64,000 bases of DNA from Marinobacterium sp. (GCA_025800125.1 JAOXSF010000022.1:1-64000); one strand, 5' to 3'. Shown: positions 8,853 through 17,931, numbered from the stretch's first letter. Notes: generated by a model from the sequence alone, not told the origin. Translations and numbers: made by a program.

Positions 8853-8925
8853 GGGAGGCTAACACCTCCCACGCTATCTTTCCCCGCACTAGATATACGA
8901 GGCTTGTCGCGCAACCTGGTCAGAC
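8853..8925 (+). mobile_element. IS200/IS605-type right end (copy B)
   Basis: GGGAGG/CCTCCC forms a hairpin at 8853-8870, followed by CTATC, a decayed second hairpin (CCCGCACTAGATATACGAGG) and TTGTCGCGCAACCTGGTCA. The order and spacing match copy A at 29-103. The element boundary falls at or just inside the stop codon of the neighbouring minus-strand gene (8920-8922). Confidence 0.65.
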
Positions 8926-10071
8926 AACCAGGTCAATCTGCTGAACACTGCCCACAGAACCACTGTCTCCCAGATAAATACTGGAACGCCGTAGCTCTCC
9001 CTGCAATGTATTTTCGCTATCTTTAAATGAGAACTGGGTATTGATCGCACCAAGGTATATCGCGCCAACATCTTTATCCGCCAAGGAGTGGTACTGATCC
9101 TGCCCTTGCGGGCCTTTGACCCAGAGCTTTAGCTGACCATAAACACTGTCACCTTCATCAATAAAGCCATTACCATCTTCATCGTACTGCGCCAGTTCAG
9201 CAAAACCATTGCCAGTACGCGCACCAAACAACTCATGGCCGTTATCAATTTTACCGTTATTATTGCGATCCAGTGCCAGCATGCCACTACCTGGTGAGAC
9301 AAAACTGATCTGATCCTTGTTACCATCAGCATCAAGATCAAAGCTGTACTTCTGCTCGGTCAGTGACGCTTGCTGGCCAGAGAAATTGATCACCAGTGGG
9401 TCCTGTACTTTTACCCCTACTTCAATCCTTACTGCGTCCTGGCTGACAAAATTACGCTCCATACTCATCGCAAAGTTCAGATCAAGCTGCCGCCCATCCG
9501 CCAGGGTAACTCTGCCACTGGCACCAAACTGTAGTGATTCAGTTTCTTCATAGTAACTCCAGGCTTCATAACGCATCCCCATGGCACCAACTTCCAGACC
9601 AGGCTGTGCGGGCTCAAAACTGGTAGCACCTGCTTCCAGTTGTTGTCCCATACCAAGATCAATCTTGACACCAGACAGTGCTTCGATGATCTGCTTCATC
9701 ATCTCTACCTGTGGCGATAGTGTCAGTTCTTTTTCGGTTCCAAAAGCAACCGCTGTTGTACTCTGCGCATTGGCTTGCAGACGTGCAGAAACCATGGTGT
9801 CAACACGGCTTCCAATCTCTGCACCCGTAATATCTGTCGCAATATCTCTACCCTGCATCTGCTGACGCAAGGCGCTGTCGCCCTTATTAATGCGGCTGGC
9901 AAGGTTTTCCGCTTCTGCAGACAAACTGATGCTGTCCTGCTGAATCAATGCTGTTGTACGCAGCCGACCATCCTGCCCCACAATCGCGGTCTGCAGACGT
10001 TCATGCTGCTCCCGATGGCTACTGGCCCGATGCTGGGCATTCAGGTTTAGCTGGCTACCGGTCACTTTCAT
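8920..10071 (-). CDS. EF-hand/VCBS-like calcium-binding conserved hypothetical protein
   Basis: This 383-residue protein has no signal peptide. Its N-terminal half is polar and helical (about 1-170), followed by a beta-rich middle section. Around residues 240-310 there are several Asp-rich loops (DLDADGNKDQISF, DRNNNGKIDNGHELFGA, DEDGNGFIDEGDSVYGQL) of the EF-hand/dockerin-like DxDxDG type, predicting calcium binding. Proteins of this shape are widespread in marine gammaproteobacteria, but I know of no assigned function. GGGAG lies seven bases before the ATG. The last codons abut an IS200-type right end, so the annotated C-terminus may have been altered by the insertion. Confidence 0.85.
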   Translation of the reverse strand: MKVTGSQLNLNAQHRASSHREQHERLQTAIVGQDGRLRTTALIQQDSISLSAEAENLASRINKGDSALRQQMQGRDIATDITGAEIGSRVDTMVSARLQANAQSTTAVAFGTEKELTLSPQVEMMKQIIEALSGVKIDLGMGQQLEAGATSFEPAQPGLEVGAMGMRYEAWSYYEETESLQFGASGRVTLADGRQLDLNFAMSMERNFVSQDAVRIEVGVKVQDPLVINFSGQQASLTEQKYSFDLDADGNKDQISFVSPGSGMLALDRNNNGKIDNGHELFGARTGNGFAELAQYDEDGNGFIDEGDSVYGQLKLWVKGPQGQDQYHSLADKDVGAIYLGAINTQFSFKDSENTLQGELRRSSIYLGDSGSVGSVQQIDLVV

Positions 10072-10169
10072 CGCTGTGCTCCCATCGGGTTTTCATGTGT
10101 GTTACAGCATTATCGGCATCAATCAGCAAAGCCTGGTTATTAAATATTCATTATATTGGTGGTCAAAAA

Positions 10170-11471
10170 TTACATTGTACCGTTTAGCACACCGCCACCA
10201 GATAATACCCACAGGGCCGCAAGTACTACTGCCATGACAAGCGGTAGCAATAACTGCAAGCCAAAACGCATACCAGCAATGCTGCATGCCAGCCCCCCCT
10301 TTACCAGGCTATTTACACTGGCTGCTAGCAGAATACCCAGAGTTGCCAGTGTCAGCGTAATGCCGTCGGGTGCCATACGTGATAACGTCAGGGTAATCGG
10401 GTCTACATCTGTGATACCAGAAAGGAAGGACAGTATCAGCACGCCTGAATCACCCAGTAGTGTTTTCAACCAGAGACTGAGTAACATAATAACCACCAGC
10501 ACGAATGCAAAAAGCAGGGCCGTGGTCAGATCAAGGGGGTTTTTCAGGCCTGTTTTACGCTTCTGTTCTGGCTGTGGGTGCTGCTTTATCTGGCCACGGT
10601 GGCGCCATAACAACAGCCCGGCGCTGCCATAAATAACCGCCGTCATAATCAGCAGTGGTGGAGCGATAATCGTCAGCAATGCTTCGTTCAATACCGTGGA
10701 AACCACAAGAATACGTGGAAACATCGTGCCACAGGCCACCAAAATACTGGCTGCCAGTACATTCTGCCCCTCTGTTTCTTCTCGTGCCAATCGGGAAAAA
10801 CTGAGTGTCAATGCAGTAGAGGAGGCCAGCCCGGCCAGTAGTCCGGTTAGCAACGCCCCTTTCTGCTGACCCACAATACGCATAGCAAAGTAGCCGCAGA
10901 ACGAAATAGCGCTGATAAGCACAACCATCCACCAGACCTGATAGGGATTAATCGCCTGCCAAGGCCCCATACCGGTGTTGGGCAAGACTGGCAAAATCAC
11001 CACAGAGATCAGCAACAGCTTCAACGTAGCCTGTAATTCGTGAGGTTTAAGCGCCCTCAAAGCAGCATGCACCGGCGCTTTGTAGTTAAGCAGAAACAAT
11101 ACTAGCACTGTAGCAGCAGCGGACTCACCGGTATAACCACGACAAGCCGCCGCTCCCAGAATGAAAGTAAGAATGCCTGCCACCAGGCTGGTCATACCTA
11201 TATCGTTATTTCGCGCCATCTCGATCAGATGGCCAATCAGAAGGAACAGGGTAATGGCGATCAATACAAGCCCGACCAGCAAACCTTCATCGCCAGCCAG
11301 CAAGCCGGTAAATCCTCCCATCAGCCCTAACAGGCCATACGTGCGAAATCCGGCAATACGGGCACCGTCTTTTTCACGGCGCTGCCGCCAGCCGCGCTCC
11401 AGCCCAATCAATAACCCCTGTGCAAAGGCCACCAGCACCGGGATGGTCGTAACCAGTTGTGAATCCAGCAT
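10170..11471 (-). CDS. MgtC/SapB-type membrane protein with DUF4010
   Basis: The 433-residue protein has about twelve hydrophobic segments. The N-terminal part (GLLIGLERGWRQR, with TYGLLGLMGGFTGLLA) has the MgtC/SapB signature. The C-terminal part, with FAMRIVGQQKGALLTGLLAG and a stretch ending LTLSFSRLAR, fits DUF4010. Members are inner-membrane proteins of unknown transport activity. It starts 30 bases after the small 86-residue gene in the same direction, so the two may be co-transcribed. Confidence 0.88.
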   Translation of the reverse strand: MLDSQLVTTIPVLVAFAQGLLIGLERGWRQRREKDGARIAGFRTYGLLGLMGGFTGLLAGDEGLLVGLVLIAITLFLLIGHLIEMARNNDIGMTSLVAGILTFILGAAACRGYTGESAAATVLVLFLLNYKAPVHAALRALKPHELQATLKLLLISVVILPVLPNTGMGPWQAINPYQVWWMVVLISAISFCGYFAMRIVGQQKGALLTGLLAGLASSTALTLSFSRLAREETEGQNVLAASILVACGTMFPRILVVSTVLNEALLTIIAPPLLIMTAVIYGSAGLLLWRHRGQIKQHPQPEQKRKTGLKNPLDLTTALLFAFVLVVIMLLSLWLKTLLGDSGVLILSFLSGITDVDPITLTLSRMAPDGITLTLATLGILLAASVNSLVKGGLACSIAGMRFGLQLLLPLVMAVVLAALWVLSGGGVLNGTM

Positions 11472-11501
11472 AGTCCCTGCTTCCGTTACTGCAAGCGCCC
11501 T

Positions 11502-11762
11502 TTATAACCTGGTTTCAACCGGTTCTGAAATCAGAAACGCTTGCAATGCCGTCAGCACATCAGGATGTAACAGACCCTGCTGCGCCATCAGTTCATCCAG
11601 CAATTGCTGCACAGCCTGGCAACTTGCTGCATCAGCACTGGCTAACCAGCGAGCTGTCGTTTCACACATCTGCATTACATCCTGCTCAGCAACCACCGGC
11701 GCACCCAGCAAACTGAGCCGCTGGCACAGGTCATCCTGGTCAACAAGATCAGCAATCATCAT
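11502..11762 (-). CDS. Small soluble protein of unknown function (86 aa)
   Basis: A mostly helical, Leu/Gln/Ala-rich protein with Cys in QMCETTARW and Asn-free C-terminus. I do not recognise it. Coding is supported by GGAG nine bases before the ATG, normal codon use and close coupling to the DUF4010 gene downstream. No membrane segment or signal is seen. Confidence 0.6.
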   Translation of the reverse strand: MMIADLVDQDDLCQRLSLLGAPVVAEQDVMQMCETTARWLASADAASCQAVQQLLDELMAQQGLLHPDVLTALQAFLISEPVETRL

Positions 11763-11796
11763 GACTCAACACTCCATACATTCGCCATTAATATAG

Positions 11797-11832
11797 AAAC
11801 GGCTTCAGAATAAAAAACGGCTTCAGAGTAGA
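11797..11832. repeat. 18-bp tandem duplication
   Basis: AAACGGCTTCAGA appears twice with an 18-bp period between the BCCT terminator and the 86-residue gene. Confidence 0.6.
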
Positions 11833-11848
11833 TAGTGAAGCATAACGA

Positions 11849-11876
11849 CAAAAACCGGGAGCAAAGCCCCCGGTTA
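11849..11876 (-). terminator. Intrinsic terminator of the BCCT gene
   Basis: AACCGGG and CCCGGTT pair around a nine-base centre. On the minus strand the hairpin is followed by TTTTTG. It lies about 25 bases after the BCCT stop codon. Confidence 0.8.
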
Positions 11877-11900
11877 GCTGTGTTATGCCATCTTATTCAC

Positions 11901-13469
11901 TCAGGGTAGCTCTGAACGCAACCCTTTATAGACGCTGACACACATCAGAATCAGCACGACCGTAAATGGCAGGCCTGTCGCTACAGCGCCCGCCTGCAAA
12001 GCAGACAGTGCATCGGCACCGCCACCGAACAACAGCACACCGGCAATCAGGCCCTGCACAGTCGCCCAGAATACACGCTGTCCAACCGGCGCATCGGTTT
12101 TACCACCCGAGGTAATACTGTCAATGACCAGGGAACCCGAATCAGATGAGGTGATAAAGAACACCAGCACCAGAATCACCGCAACACCCGAGGTCAGTTC
12201 TGCCAGAGGCAGATTCGCCAGCATCTGATACATGGACAGCGATACATCGCCCACGCCTTTCGCCAGTTCACCAATGCCTGCCTGCGCCTGATCCAGCGCA
12301 GTACCACCAAATGCTGCCATCCACACAGCAGATAGCAGTGTCGGAATCACCAGTACAGCGGTCATAAACTCACGTACAGTACGGCCTTTGGAAACTCGCG
12401 CAATGAACATACCAACGAAAGGCGCCCAGGATACCCACCATGCCCAGTAGAACACCGTCCAGCCATGGAACCAGGTTTCATCTTCACGCCCTACCCAGTT
12501 ACTCAGTGGCAGGATATTCGCCGCATAGCTGCCCAGAACATCGGCCAAGTTACTGAAGAACGCGACCACAGACCCGGCTATAATCACAAACAGCAACAAC
12601 GCCAGTGCAATCATCATATTGATATTACTGAGTAACTTGACGCCACCATCCAGTCCACGCACCACAGAAAACAGCGCGATGCAGGTTACCAGGATGATTA
12701 CCGCAATCTGGGTAGCAATACCATTTTCAATACCAAACAGATAGTTCAGACCACCAGACGCTTGCTGCGCACCCAGACCCAGAGAGGTTGCCAAACCAAA
12801 CATCGTGGCAATCACTGCCACAATATCTATGACATGGCCAACAGGCCCCCAAACACGCTCGCCAAACAGCGGGTAGAACGCAGAACGCAGTGTCAACGGC
12901 AACCCTTTACTGTAGGTAAAGAAACAGAGCGCCAGGCCAACCACACCATAGATCGCCCATGGGTGCAGCCCCCAGTGAAACATCGTTGCGCCCAGCGCAG
13001 CCGCTGCCCCTTCAGGGGTGTTTGGAGCCGCATTCAGAGGCGTTCCGTACCAGTCGGTATAGTAGGCAACAGGTTCCGCTACACTCCAGAACATCAGGCC
13101 AATGCCCATTCCAGCGGCAAATAGCATCGCCAGCCAGGAACCGGTACTGAATTCAGGTTTTGCATCTGCTCCGCCCAGGCGGATTTTACCCACAGGCAGA
13201 AAAATAACGGCAATACAGAAGAGTACGAAGATGTTGCCACCAGCCATAATCAGCCAGTCAAAATTATTGATCGACCAGCCACGTGCGCCGGTCAGCATTT
13301 CCTTCGACTCCGAAGGAAAAAGAAGGGTTGCGACAATAAACAGAACAATGACGACTGCACTGATACCAAAGACAGGATTGTGTACATCCATGCCCATGAT
13401 CTTCACATTGTCCTGCCCCACCTGGTAATCGGTATCGTACGCATTCGATACACGGGTATGATCATTCAT
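11901..13469 (-). CDS. BCCT-family transporter (betaine/choline/carnitine type)
   Basis: The 522-residue protein has twelve hydrophobic segments and the BCCT hallmarks: GMGIGLMFWSVAEPV in TM3, WGLHPWAIYGVVGL, and the TM8 Trp box YWAWWVSWAPFVGMFIAR. Family members carry glycine betaine, choline, carnitine or related compounds with sodium or protons. The N-terminal tail is short, and no long C-terminal osmosensing domain of the BetP kind is present, which favours catabolic or constitutive uptake over osmosensing. GAGGA lies eight bases before the ATG. A 1.2 kb gene-free leader region lies upstream. A GbdR-like regulator gene lies about 3.3 kb away, consistent with betaine-type substrates, but the substrate is not proven. 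Confidence 0.95.
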   Translation of the reverse strand: MNDHTRVSNAYDTDYQVGQDNVKIMGMDVHNPVFGISAVVIVLFIVATLLFPSESKEMLTGARGWSINNFDWLIMAGGNIFVLFCIAVIFLPVGKIRLGGADAKPEFSTGSWLAMLFAAGMGIGLMFWSVAEPVAYYTDWYGTPLNAAPNTPEGAAAALGATMFHWGLHPWAIYGVVGLALCFFTYSKGLPLTLRSAFYPLFGERVWGPVGHVIDIVAVIATMFGLATSLGLGAQQASGGLNYLFGIENGIATQIAVIILVTCIALFSVVRGLDGGVKLLSNINMMIALALLLFVIIAGSVVAFFSNLADVLGSYAANILPLSNWVGREDETWFHGWTVFYWAWWVSWAPFVGMFIARVSKGRTVREFMTAVLVIPTLLSAVWMAAFGGTALDQAQAGIGELAKGVGDVSLSMYQMLANLPLAELTSGVAVILVLVFFITSSDSGSLVIDSITSGGKTDAPVGQRVFWATVQGLIAGVLLFGGGADALSALQAGAVATGLPFTVVLILMCVSVYKGLRSELP

Positions 13470-13763
13470 ACAGCGATTCCTCGGGACCTGTTGTTATTTT
13501 TGGAGTGCCCTGCCCGCCATCTACGGGCTGACCCCATCCATACTACGAGCTGACCCGAGACTGATTTGCCTCCTGACGACCTCTGCATTGCTGCCAGAGA
13601 CATCTACCTTTGACGGTATGAATAAAAAAAGAAAGTCAACAATACAGGTCAGCATTCGACAAAGGTCGACTACCATACGCCTGATCTCCTTAGAGATCAA
13701 AGTATTTACCTTCTATTGTCTTATCGAAAGGTTAGCCTGGGAACGGTTTTCCCAGGACACAGA

Positions 13764-13814
13764 GCCTTGAATTCAGATAAGCCTTGAGCTCGGGTAAGCC
13801 TTGAGTTCGGGTAA
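13764..13814. repeat. 17-bp tandem repeat, three units
   Basis: GCCTTGAATTCAGATAA, GCCTTGAGCTCGGGTAA and GCCTTGAGTTCGGGTAA lie head to tail. The last two differ at one base. Confidence 0.9.
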
Positions 13815-13876
13815 GTAAGCACAACACGACTGAATCAAAAAACGGCAGGGAGAATACAGCGACAGGACAAGGGAAT

Positions 13877-13903
13877 AGAAAAAGGGGGGGATGGCGATCC
13901 CCC
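13877..13903 (-). terminator. Strong minus-strand intrinsic terminator upstream of the BCCT gene
   Basis: GGGGGAT/ATCCCCC with a four-base loop is followed on the minus strand by two C and TTTTT. It stands about 410 bases upstream of the BCCT start and reads in the same direction. It therefore ends some upstream RNA: either an independent small RNA or an attenuated leader. Confidence 0.85.
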
Positions 13904-14130
13904 AAAATCAAGGGTTACACAACCGCACAGACGGTATTCCTGGGTGAGGACAGGTAGCATTGAGAGGCGACTCCATACTACCCATCGCTGTAACGGAAAA
14001 CCGCTATTGCTGACCTGGCAAGTACCGACCACAGAAATGAACCGGAGCCTTTGTCAGAGCCTTAACAGCGGTGACGCCGTGAAGCCTCTTCATATTAATC
14101 AGACTATATGCAGATGATTGTCCAGCGCCG
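13877..14130 (-). ncRNA. Candidate structured small RNA or leader RNA
   Basis: The minus-strand sequence before the terminator contains complementary blocks consistent with a branched fold: GTTACA/TGTAAC, GGTAG/CTACC and ACCG/CGGT, closed by the GGGGGAT terminator hairpin. A TATAGT box with TGCA in front stands at about 14104-14113 on the minus strand and could serve as a -10 element. I compared it mentally with glycine, cobalamin, FMN, lysine and c-di-GMP (GEMM) riboswitches and with 6S, 4.5S and RNase P RNAs; none fits. The 5' end is a guess. Confidence 0.4.
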
Positions 14131-14681
14131 ACAGTAAACTCCCAGGATGCGACAGACTACACTTGACTTCTCCCCTCCGTACACCTTGTGATTACTTTCA
14201 CATCAATATTTTTACATCAATTCTTGATCATTTTTATCGCCTTCAATTGATGCTCGTCAATTTTGATCAGTCATTAAAGATAATAAAAAACATCAACACC
14301 TGCTTATAAAGTAGTCGCTACATAGTACGAAAGGTGGTAGCATGCCGCGCTTTCGGCCAGTGACAAAAAATAGGAAAAACCCTTACACAAGTTTGTGGTA
14401 TGTCTGTCATCAGCAGATGCCCTGAGTCTTGTCGGTCGATCAATAAGCTGCGCAGCCCCACAACAATAACAACATACCTGCCGCTTCTGATGAAACACTG
14501 TCCATCAGAGCCTCTGACTATGAAGCTTTGCCTGTGTCGTTGATCCATTTCCCTGGATTTTCAGCACCTGCAAATTTCAACCCGAAGCCTGGCTTCTATA
14601 GATGCTCAAAGGGCTCCATGCCGAACCAGATGTTCGAGTTCGTGTTTCTCACACCCCAAGGAAAAACGCACAGGATGACAC

Positions 14682-16361
14682 ATGGGTCTTCAACAGTTCT
14701 CTATCCGAACCCGGATTATGGTATTGGCTATTCTGCCCGTACTACTGGTTTCGACAATTCTTAGCCTTACCGCAATTAATAACATCCGTACGCAAGGTGA
14801 GCACGAGGTCGAACAGACCCGCATCACCATGCTGCAAGCCAAAAAAGCAGAGCTTAAACAGTACACTGATATGGCTATGAGTGCGGTACAGCACCTTCGC
14901 CAGCAACCAGCAGCAACCGTCCTTCCAGAAGCACTCAAAATCTGGGAACAGCTGCGTTATGGCAGTACAGGTTACTTCTACGTCTACGACCCGCAAGGGG
15001 TAAACCTGATGCACCCGATCAAGCCATCTCTGGTGGGTACTAATATGTCAGGGGTAAAAGACAAGAAGGGTAAGCCGATAGTCCGCGACCTGCTGGACAG
15101 TGTGCGCAGCGGTGACGGCTTTACTACTTTCTGGTGGGAACGACCAGACACCCGCGTCATCGCTGAGAAAATGGGCTACGCCATTTCAATTCCCCAATGG
15201 AACATCATTCTGGGCACCGGTTTCTATATTGATGATATAGATAATGAGATTAGCGTTGTTGAACAGCAAATCCAGGACAATATCACTGAAAGTCTGATTG
15301 ATATTTCCCTGATCTCAATTATCTGCATCATCGTGCTGATTGTTCTCAGTACGATGGTTGCCAATACCATTATCAAGCCACTACGTCGCACCCGTGATGC
15401 GTTGCAGGATATAGCCTCTGGTGATGGTGATCTGACTCAGCGCCTGGATACAACCGGTGAAGACGAGCTGGCCGAACTGGCCACCAGCTTTAATAACTTT
15501 GTCCGTTCTGTACAGGATATGGTGCAAGACCTGGCAACCACAGCACATGATCTTCAGCATGTGGTAAGGGATGTTGGCCAGAACGCCCGTGCTACCCGCG
15601 ACAACGCAGACCAGCAGCACAACGAAACGACTTCGGTGGCAACCGCCATGGAACAGATGCTGGCAGCCGCACAGGAAGTAGCACGTAATGCCGCTGCCGG
15701 GGCAGACTCTGCACAACAGGGGGCGAATGAAGCGGAGCGTGGCCAGCAAACACTACAGAAGGCTACCCGGGTCATTGATGGCCTTTCTAATGAGGTAGAA
15801 AACGGCGCTAATGTGATGCAAACACTGACAGATGAAGTAAACGATATCTGCTCGGTACTTGATGTTATCCGTGAGATTGCAGAGCAGACCAATCTGTTGG
15901 CATTGAACGCGGCGATTGAAGCAGCACGTGCCGGAGAGCAGGGACGCGGCTTTGCCGTGGTTGCTGATGAAGTTCGCACACTGGCCAGCCGCACACAGAA
16001 CAGCACCCAGGAAATCCAGCAGATGATCGAACGTCTGCAACAGGGAACTCAGGATGCCGTCACTGTTATGCAGACAATCCAGCGCAGCGGTGAAACCTCA
16101 GTTGCAGAAAGCAACCAGGCAAGCCAGGCACTGCAACAAGCAACGCTGTCAATCCACGACATTTCAACACTGAATACACAGATTGCCGCAGCAACAGAGC
16201 AACAAACGCAAACAATCGAAACAATCAACCGTAGTCTGCAAGCAATTTCAGGTCTGGCCGATGAAACCCGTAACCAGTCAGTGCGCAGCGCAGACTCTGG
16301 CCATCATCTGGAACAGACGGGCCTGCATCTACAGGAACTGATTCAACGCTTCCGCTACTGA
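14682..16361 (+). CDS. Methyl-accepting chemotaxis protein with Cache sensor
   Basis: The 559-residue protein has a membrane segment at about residues 12-32, a periplasmic single-Cache (sCache_2) domain with [26 protein letters not shown] and [10 protein letters not shown], and a second membrane segment at about 205-227. A HAMP domain ([20 protein letters not shown]) and a signalling domain follow, with the conserved tip [19 protein letters not shown] and [18 protein letters not shown]. sCache_2 domains of this kind usually bind small carboxylates or similar metabolites. It is transcribed alone. Its Cache domain is clearly of the same type as that of the diguanylate cyclase at 18032-19771. 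Confidence 0.95.
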   Translation: MGLQQFSIRTRIMVLAILPVLLVSTILSLTAINNIRTQGEHEVEQTRITMLQAKKAELKQYTDMAMSAVQHLRQQPAATVLPEALKIWEQLRYGSTGYFYVYDPQGVNLMHPIKPSLVGTNMSGVKDKKGKPIVRDLLDSVRSGDGFTTFWWERPDTRVIAEKMGYAISIPQWNIILGTGFYIDDIDNEISVVEQQIQDNITESLIDISLISIICIIVLIVLSTMVANTIIKPLRRTRDALQDIASGDGDLTQRLDTTGEDELAELATSFNNFVRSVQDMVQDLATTAHDLQHVVRDVGQNARATRDNADQQHNETTSVATAMEQMLAAAQEVARNAAAGADSAQQGANEAERGQQTLQKATRVIDGLSNEVENGANVMQTLTDEVNDICSVLDVIREIAEQTNLLALNAAIEAARAGEQGRGFAVVADEVRTLASRTQNSTQEIQQMIERLQQGTQDAVTVMQTIQRSGETSVAESNQASQALQQATLSIHDISTLNTQIAAATEQQTQTIETINRSLQAISGLADETRNQSVRSADSGHHLEQTGLHLQELIQRFRY

Positions 16362-16372
16362 TTACTCCCCCT

Positions 16373-16415
16373 CCATCAGACAGATTACGATGTTTATGTA
16401 ACCTGTCTGATACTT
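16373..16415 (+). terminator. Probable intrinsic terminator of the chemoreceptor gene
   Basis: ATCAGACAG and CTGTCTGAT form a nine-bp stem around a 19-base loop that can itself pair (TTAC/GTAA). ACTTTTCTC follows. It lies 14 bases after the stop codon. Confidence 0.55.
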
Positions 16416-16815
16416 TTCTCACTCTGAGCCCATTGTCTACCAGACCATATAGCAGTCGCTGCGACAACATCTCACCTCTCCTCTCCAGCTCTGTCATTTT
16501 CATCATAGCGATTCATGTTCAAACGCTGATACTTGACCGATGCGGCACATGTAACAGATGCGACAAAAGCGTCGCTTCTGTTTATGCGGACACCTGTCAC
16601 TATCCTTATTATCAAAAAGAGCGCCGTGCGGGCATCACAGGCTGTTCCGCTTTTGCGCGCCAGCCAATACAAAATACCGCTAACGATAAAACTGATGGCG
16701 TGATAAAACTGAAGTTATAGTGAAAACCAAAGGCGTCGTGCAAATTGAAGGTATGGTGAAATCTGAGTACTACCACCCCTTAAAATAACAATATCTGATA
16801 ACAAAGAGACTGGAT
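16416..16815. other. Gene-free stretch upstream of the GlxA-type regulator
   Basis: No credible gene is visible. Its right part carries a degenerate 18-bp tandem array (16688-16767) that reaches to about 50 bases before the regulator's ATG, so the regulator's promoter lies in or next to the repeats. Confidence 0.5.
16688..16767. repeat. Degenerate 17-18-bp tandem repeat, four units and a fraction
   Basis: Units begin AAAACTGATGG, AAAACTGAAGT, AAAACCAAAGG, CAAATTGAAGG and AAATCTGAG at 16688, 16705, 16723, 16741 and 16759. The units end in GTGAT, AGTG, CGTG and GGTG. Confidence 0.7.
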
Positions 16816-17931
16816 ATGTCAGCACAACATAAAGCATCAACACCACAAGGCATGTCTGCAACACCTGATGCTGTGACGCCCCAGGAACGAAGACAATTCA
16901 GTGGCCGATTACGCGATACCAACAGCCCGTTCCTTCCTGCTGCACAGAATGGCGAACGCACAGTACGGGTAGGTTTTGTCTTACTGGAACATTTCTCATT
17001 GATGGCATTTACAGCCGCCGTTGATGCGCTGGTTACTGCAAACCTGGTCAGCACAACGCCACTTTTCAGTGTCAGCAGTTATGGCCTTGGCAGCACAGCC
17101 ATTCGTAGTGACCTTGGAATTGACATCACCAGTAATAGCACTCTGGATCGGGTCTGCTTTGAAGGGCACAGCGCTCTGGACATTCTGATTATCTGTGGCG
17201 GCTTTCGCTGTGCATTAGGAGAGTTTCCTAAACTAACTCAATGCCTGCACAATGCAGCCCGCCAGCAACGTACTTTAGGAGGGCTCTGGAATGGTGCTAT
17301 ACCTTTAGCTCACGCAGGGCTTCTGAATGACCGGCAATGCGCGTTACATCCCGACAACCACGCCTTACTGGGAGAACAGTTTCCTCATGTGCAGCTATCT
17401 GATAAAGCAATGGTTATAGAACCGGACAGACTGACCAGCGCTGGACCAAACAGCGCCCTGGAGATGATGCTGGCATTGATTGAGCAACTACGCGGCCCTG
17501 AAATCGTACGAGCAATAAGGGAGATACTCAGCTGCGACCGCAACCATCAGCACAACCACCCACTCACACACCCCACCAGCCAGCAGGATGATCCTGCCTT
17601 ACCTGAATTACTGCGCGAACTTTTACAGTTAATGCGAAACAACATTGAAGAACCACTGACCATCGACGAGCTGGCCAGCTGCGCGGGAATTTCACGACGA
17701 CGCATTGAACGGCTGTTTCAGGCGCATCTGGAGGCTACGCCATCACGCTACTATCTGGAACTGCGTATTACCCATGCACGCCGACTACTACTGCAAAGTA
17801 GTGATTCCATCGCCACAATCGCCGCAGCCTGTGGTTTTCTCAGCTCTACCCACTTCAGCCACTGCTTTAAAGATTATTTCGGCGCATCACCCAGCCAGGT
17901 GCGACAACAGCACCAACAACAGCCCCTCTGA
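16816..17931 (+). CDS. GlxA-family AraC-type transcriptional regulator (GbdR/CdhR-like)
   Basis: The 371-residue protein has an N-terminal DJ-1/PfpI-like amidotransferase-fold domain (about 50-235: VRVGFVLLEHFSLMAFTAAV, ILIICGGFRC, GGLWNGAIPLAHAGLL) and a C-terminal AraC helix-turn-helix pair (about 270-365: ASCAGISRRRIERLF, AAACGFLSSTHFSHCFKDYF). The N-terminal domain lacks the catalytic cysteine expected of an enzyme in this subfamily and serves as a ligand sensor. Close relatives such as GbdR, CdhR and ArgR-type activators respond to betaine, carnitine or arginine derivatives. The BCCT gene nearby fits such a role but does not prove it. Confidence 0.9.
   Translation: MSAQHKASTPQGMSATPDAVTPQERRQFSGRLRDTNSPFLPAAQNGERTVRVGFVLLEHFSLMAFTAAVDALVTANLVSTTPLFSVSSYGLGSTAIRSDLGIDITSNSTLDRVCFEGHSALDILIICGGFRCALGEFPKLTQCLHNAARQQRTLGGLWNGAIPLAHAGLLNDRQCALHPDNHALLGEQFPHVQLSDKAMVIEPDRLTSAGPNSALEMMLALIEQLRGPEIVRAIREILSCDRNHQHNHPLTHPTSQQDDPALPELLRELLQLMRNNIEEPLTIDELASCAGISRRRIERLFQAHLEATPSRYYLELRITHARRLLLQSSDSIATIAAACGFLSSTHFSHCFKDYFGASPSQVRQQHQQQPL

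Larger units (their letters stand above)
13470..14681. other. 1.2 kb gene-free region between BCCT and chemoreceptor genes
   Basis: No convincing protein gene is visible on either strand: the short open frames have poor codon patterns and no ribosome sites. It holds a GATCTC/GAGATC hairpin (13683-13698), an eight-bp hairpin CCTGGGAA/TTCCCAGG (13736-13756), a 17-bp tandem repeat (13764-13814), a minus-strand intrinsic terminator (13877-13903) preceded by structured sequence, and an AT-rich stretch at about 14170-14310. A CA-rich tract ACAACAATAACAACA lies near 14460 on the plus strand. Confidence 0.6.

Noticed and set aside
13588-13770. Possible plus-strand small gene of 60 codons in the BCCT leader region
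   Set aside because: It runs through two hairpins into the tandem repeat and has no ribosome site.
13764-13814. Tandem units as a CRISPR array
   Set aside because: Here and at the other arrays the units are 15-20 bp and directly adjacent, with no unique spacers and no cas genes in the window.
14041-14100. c-di-GMP (GEMM) riboswitch on the minus strand
   Set aside because: A short stretch (GACAAAGGCTCCGG) recalls the GEMM core, but the required upstream ACAGGGCAAACC block and the second helix are absent.
14318-14548. Possible minus-strand small gene of 76 codons
   Set aside because: No ribosome site, irregular composition, and overlapping frames in several phases; treated as non-coding.
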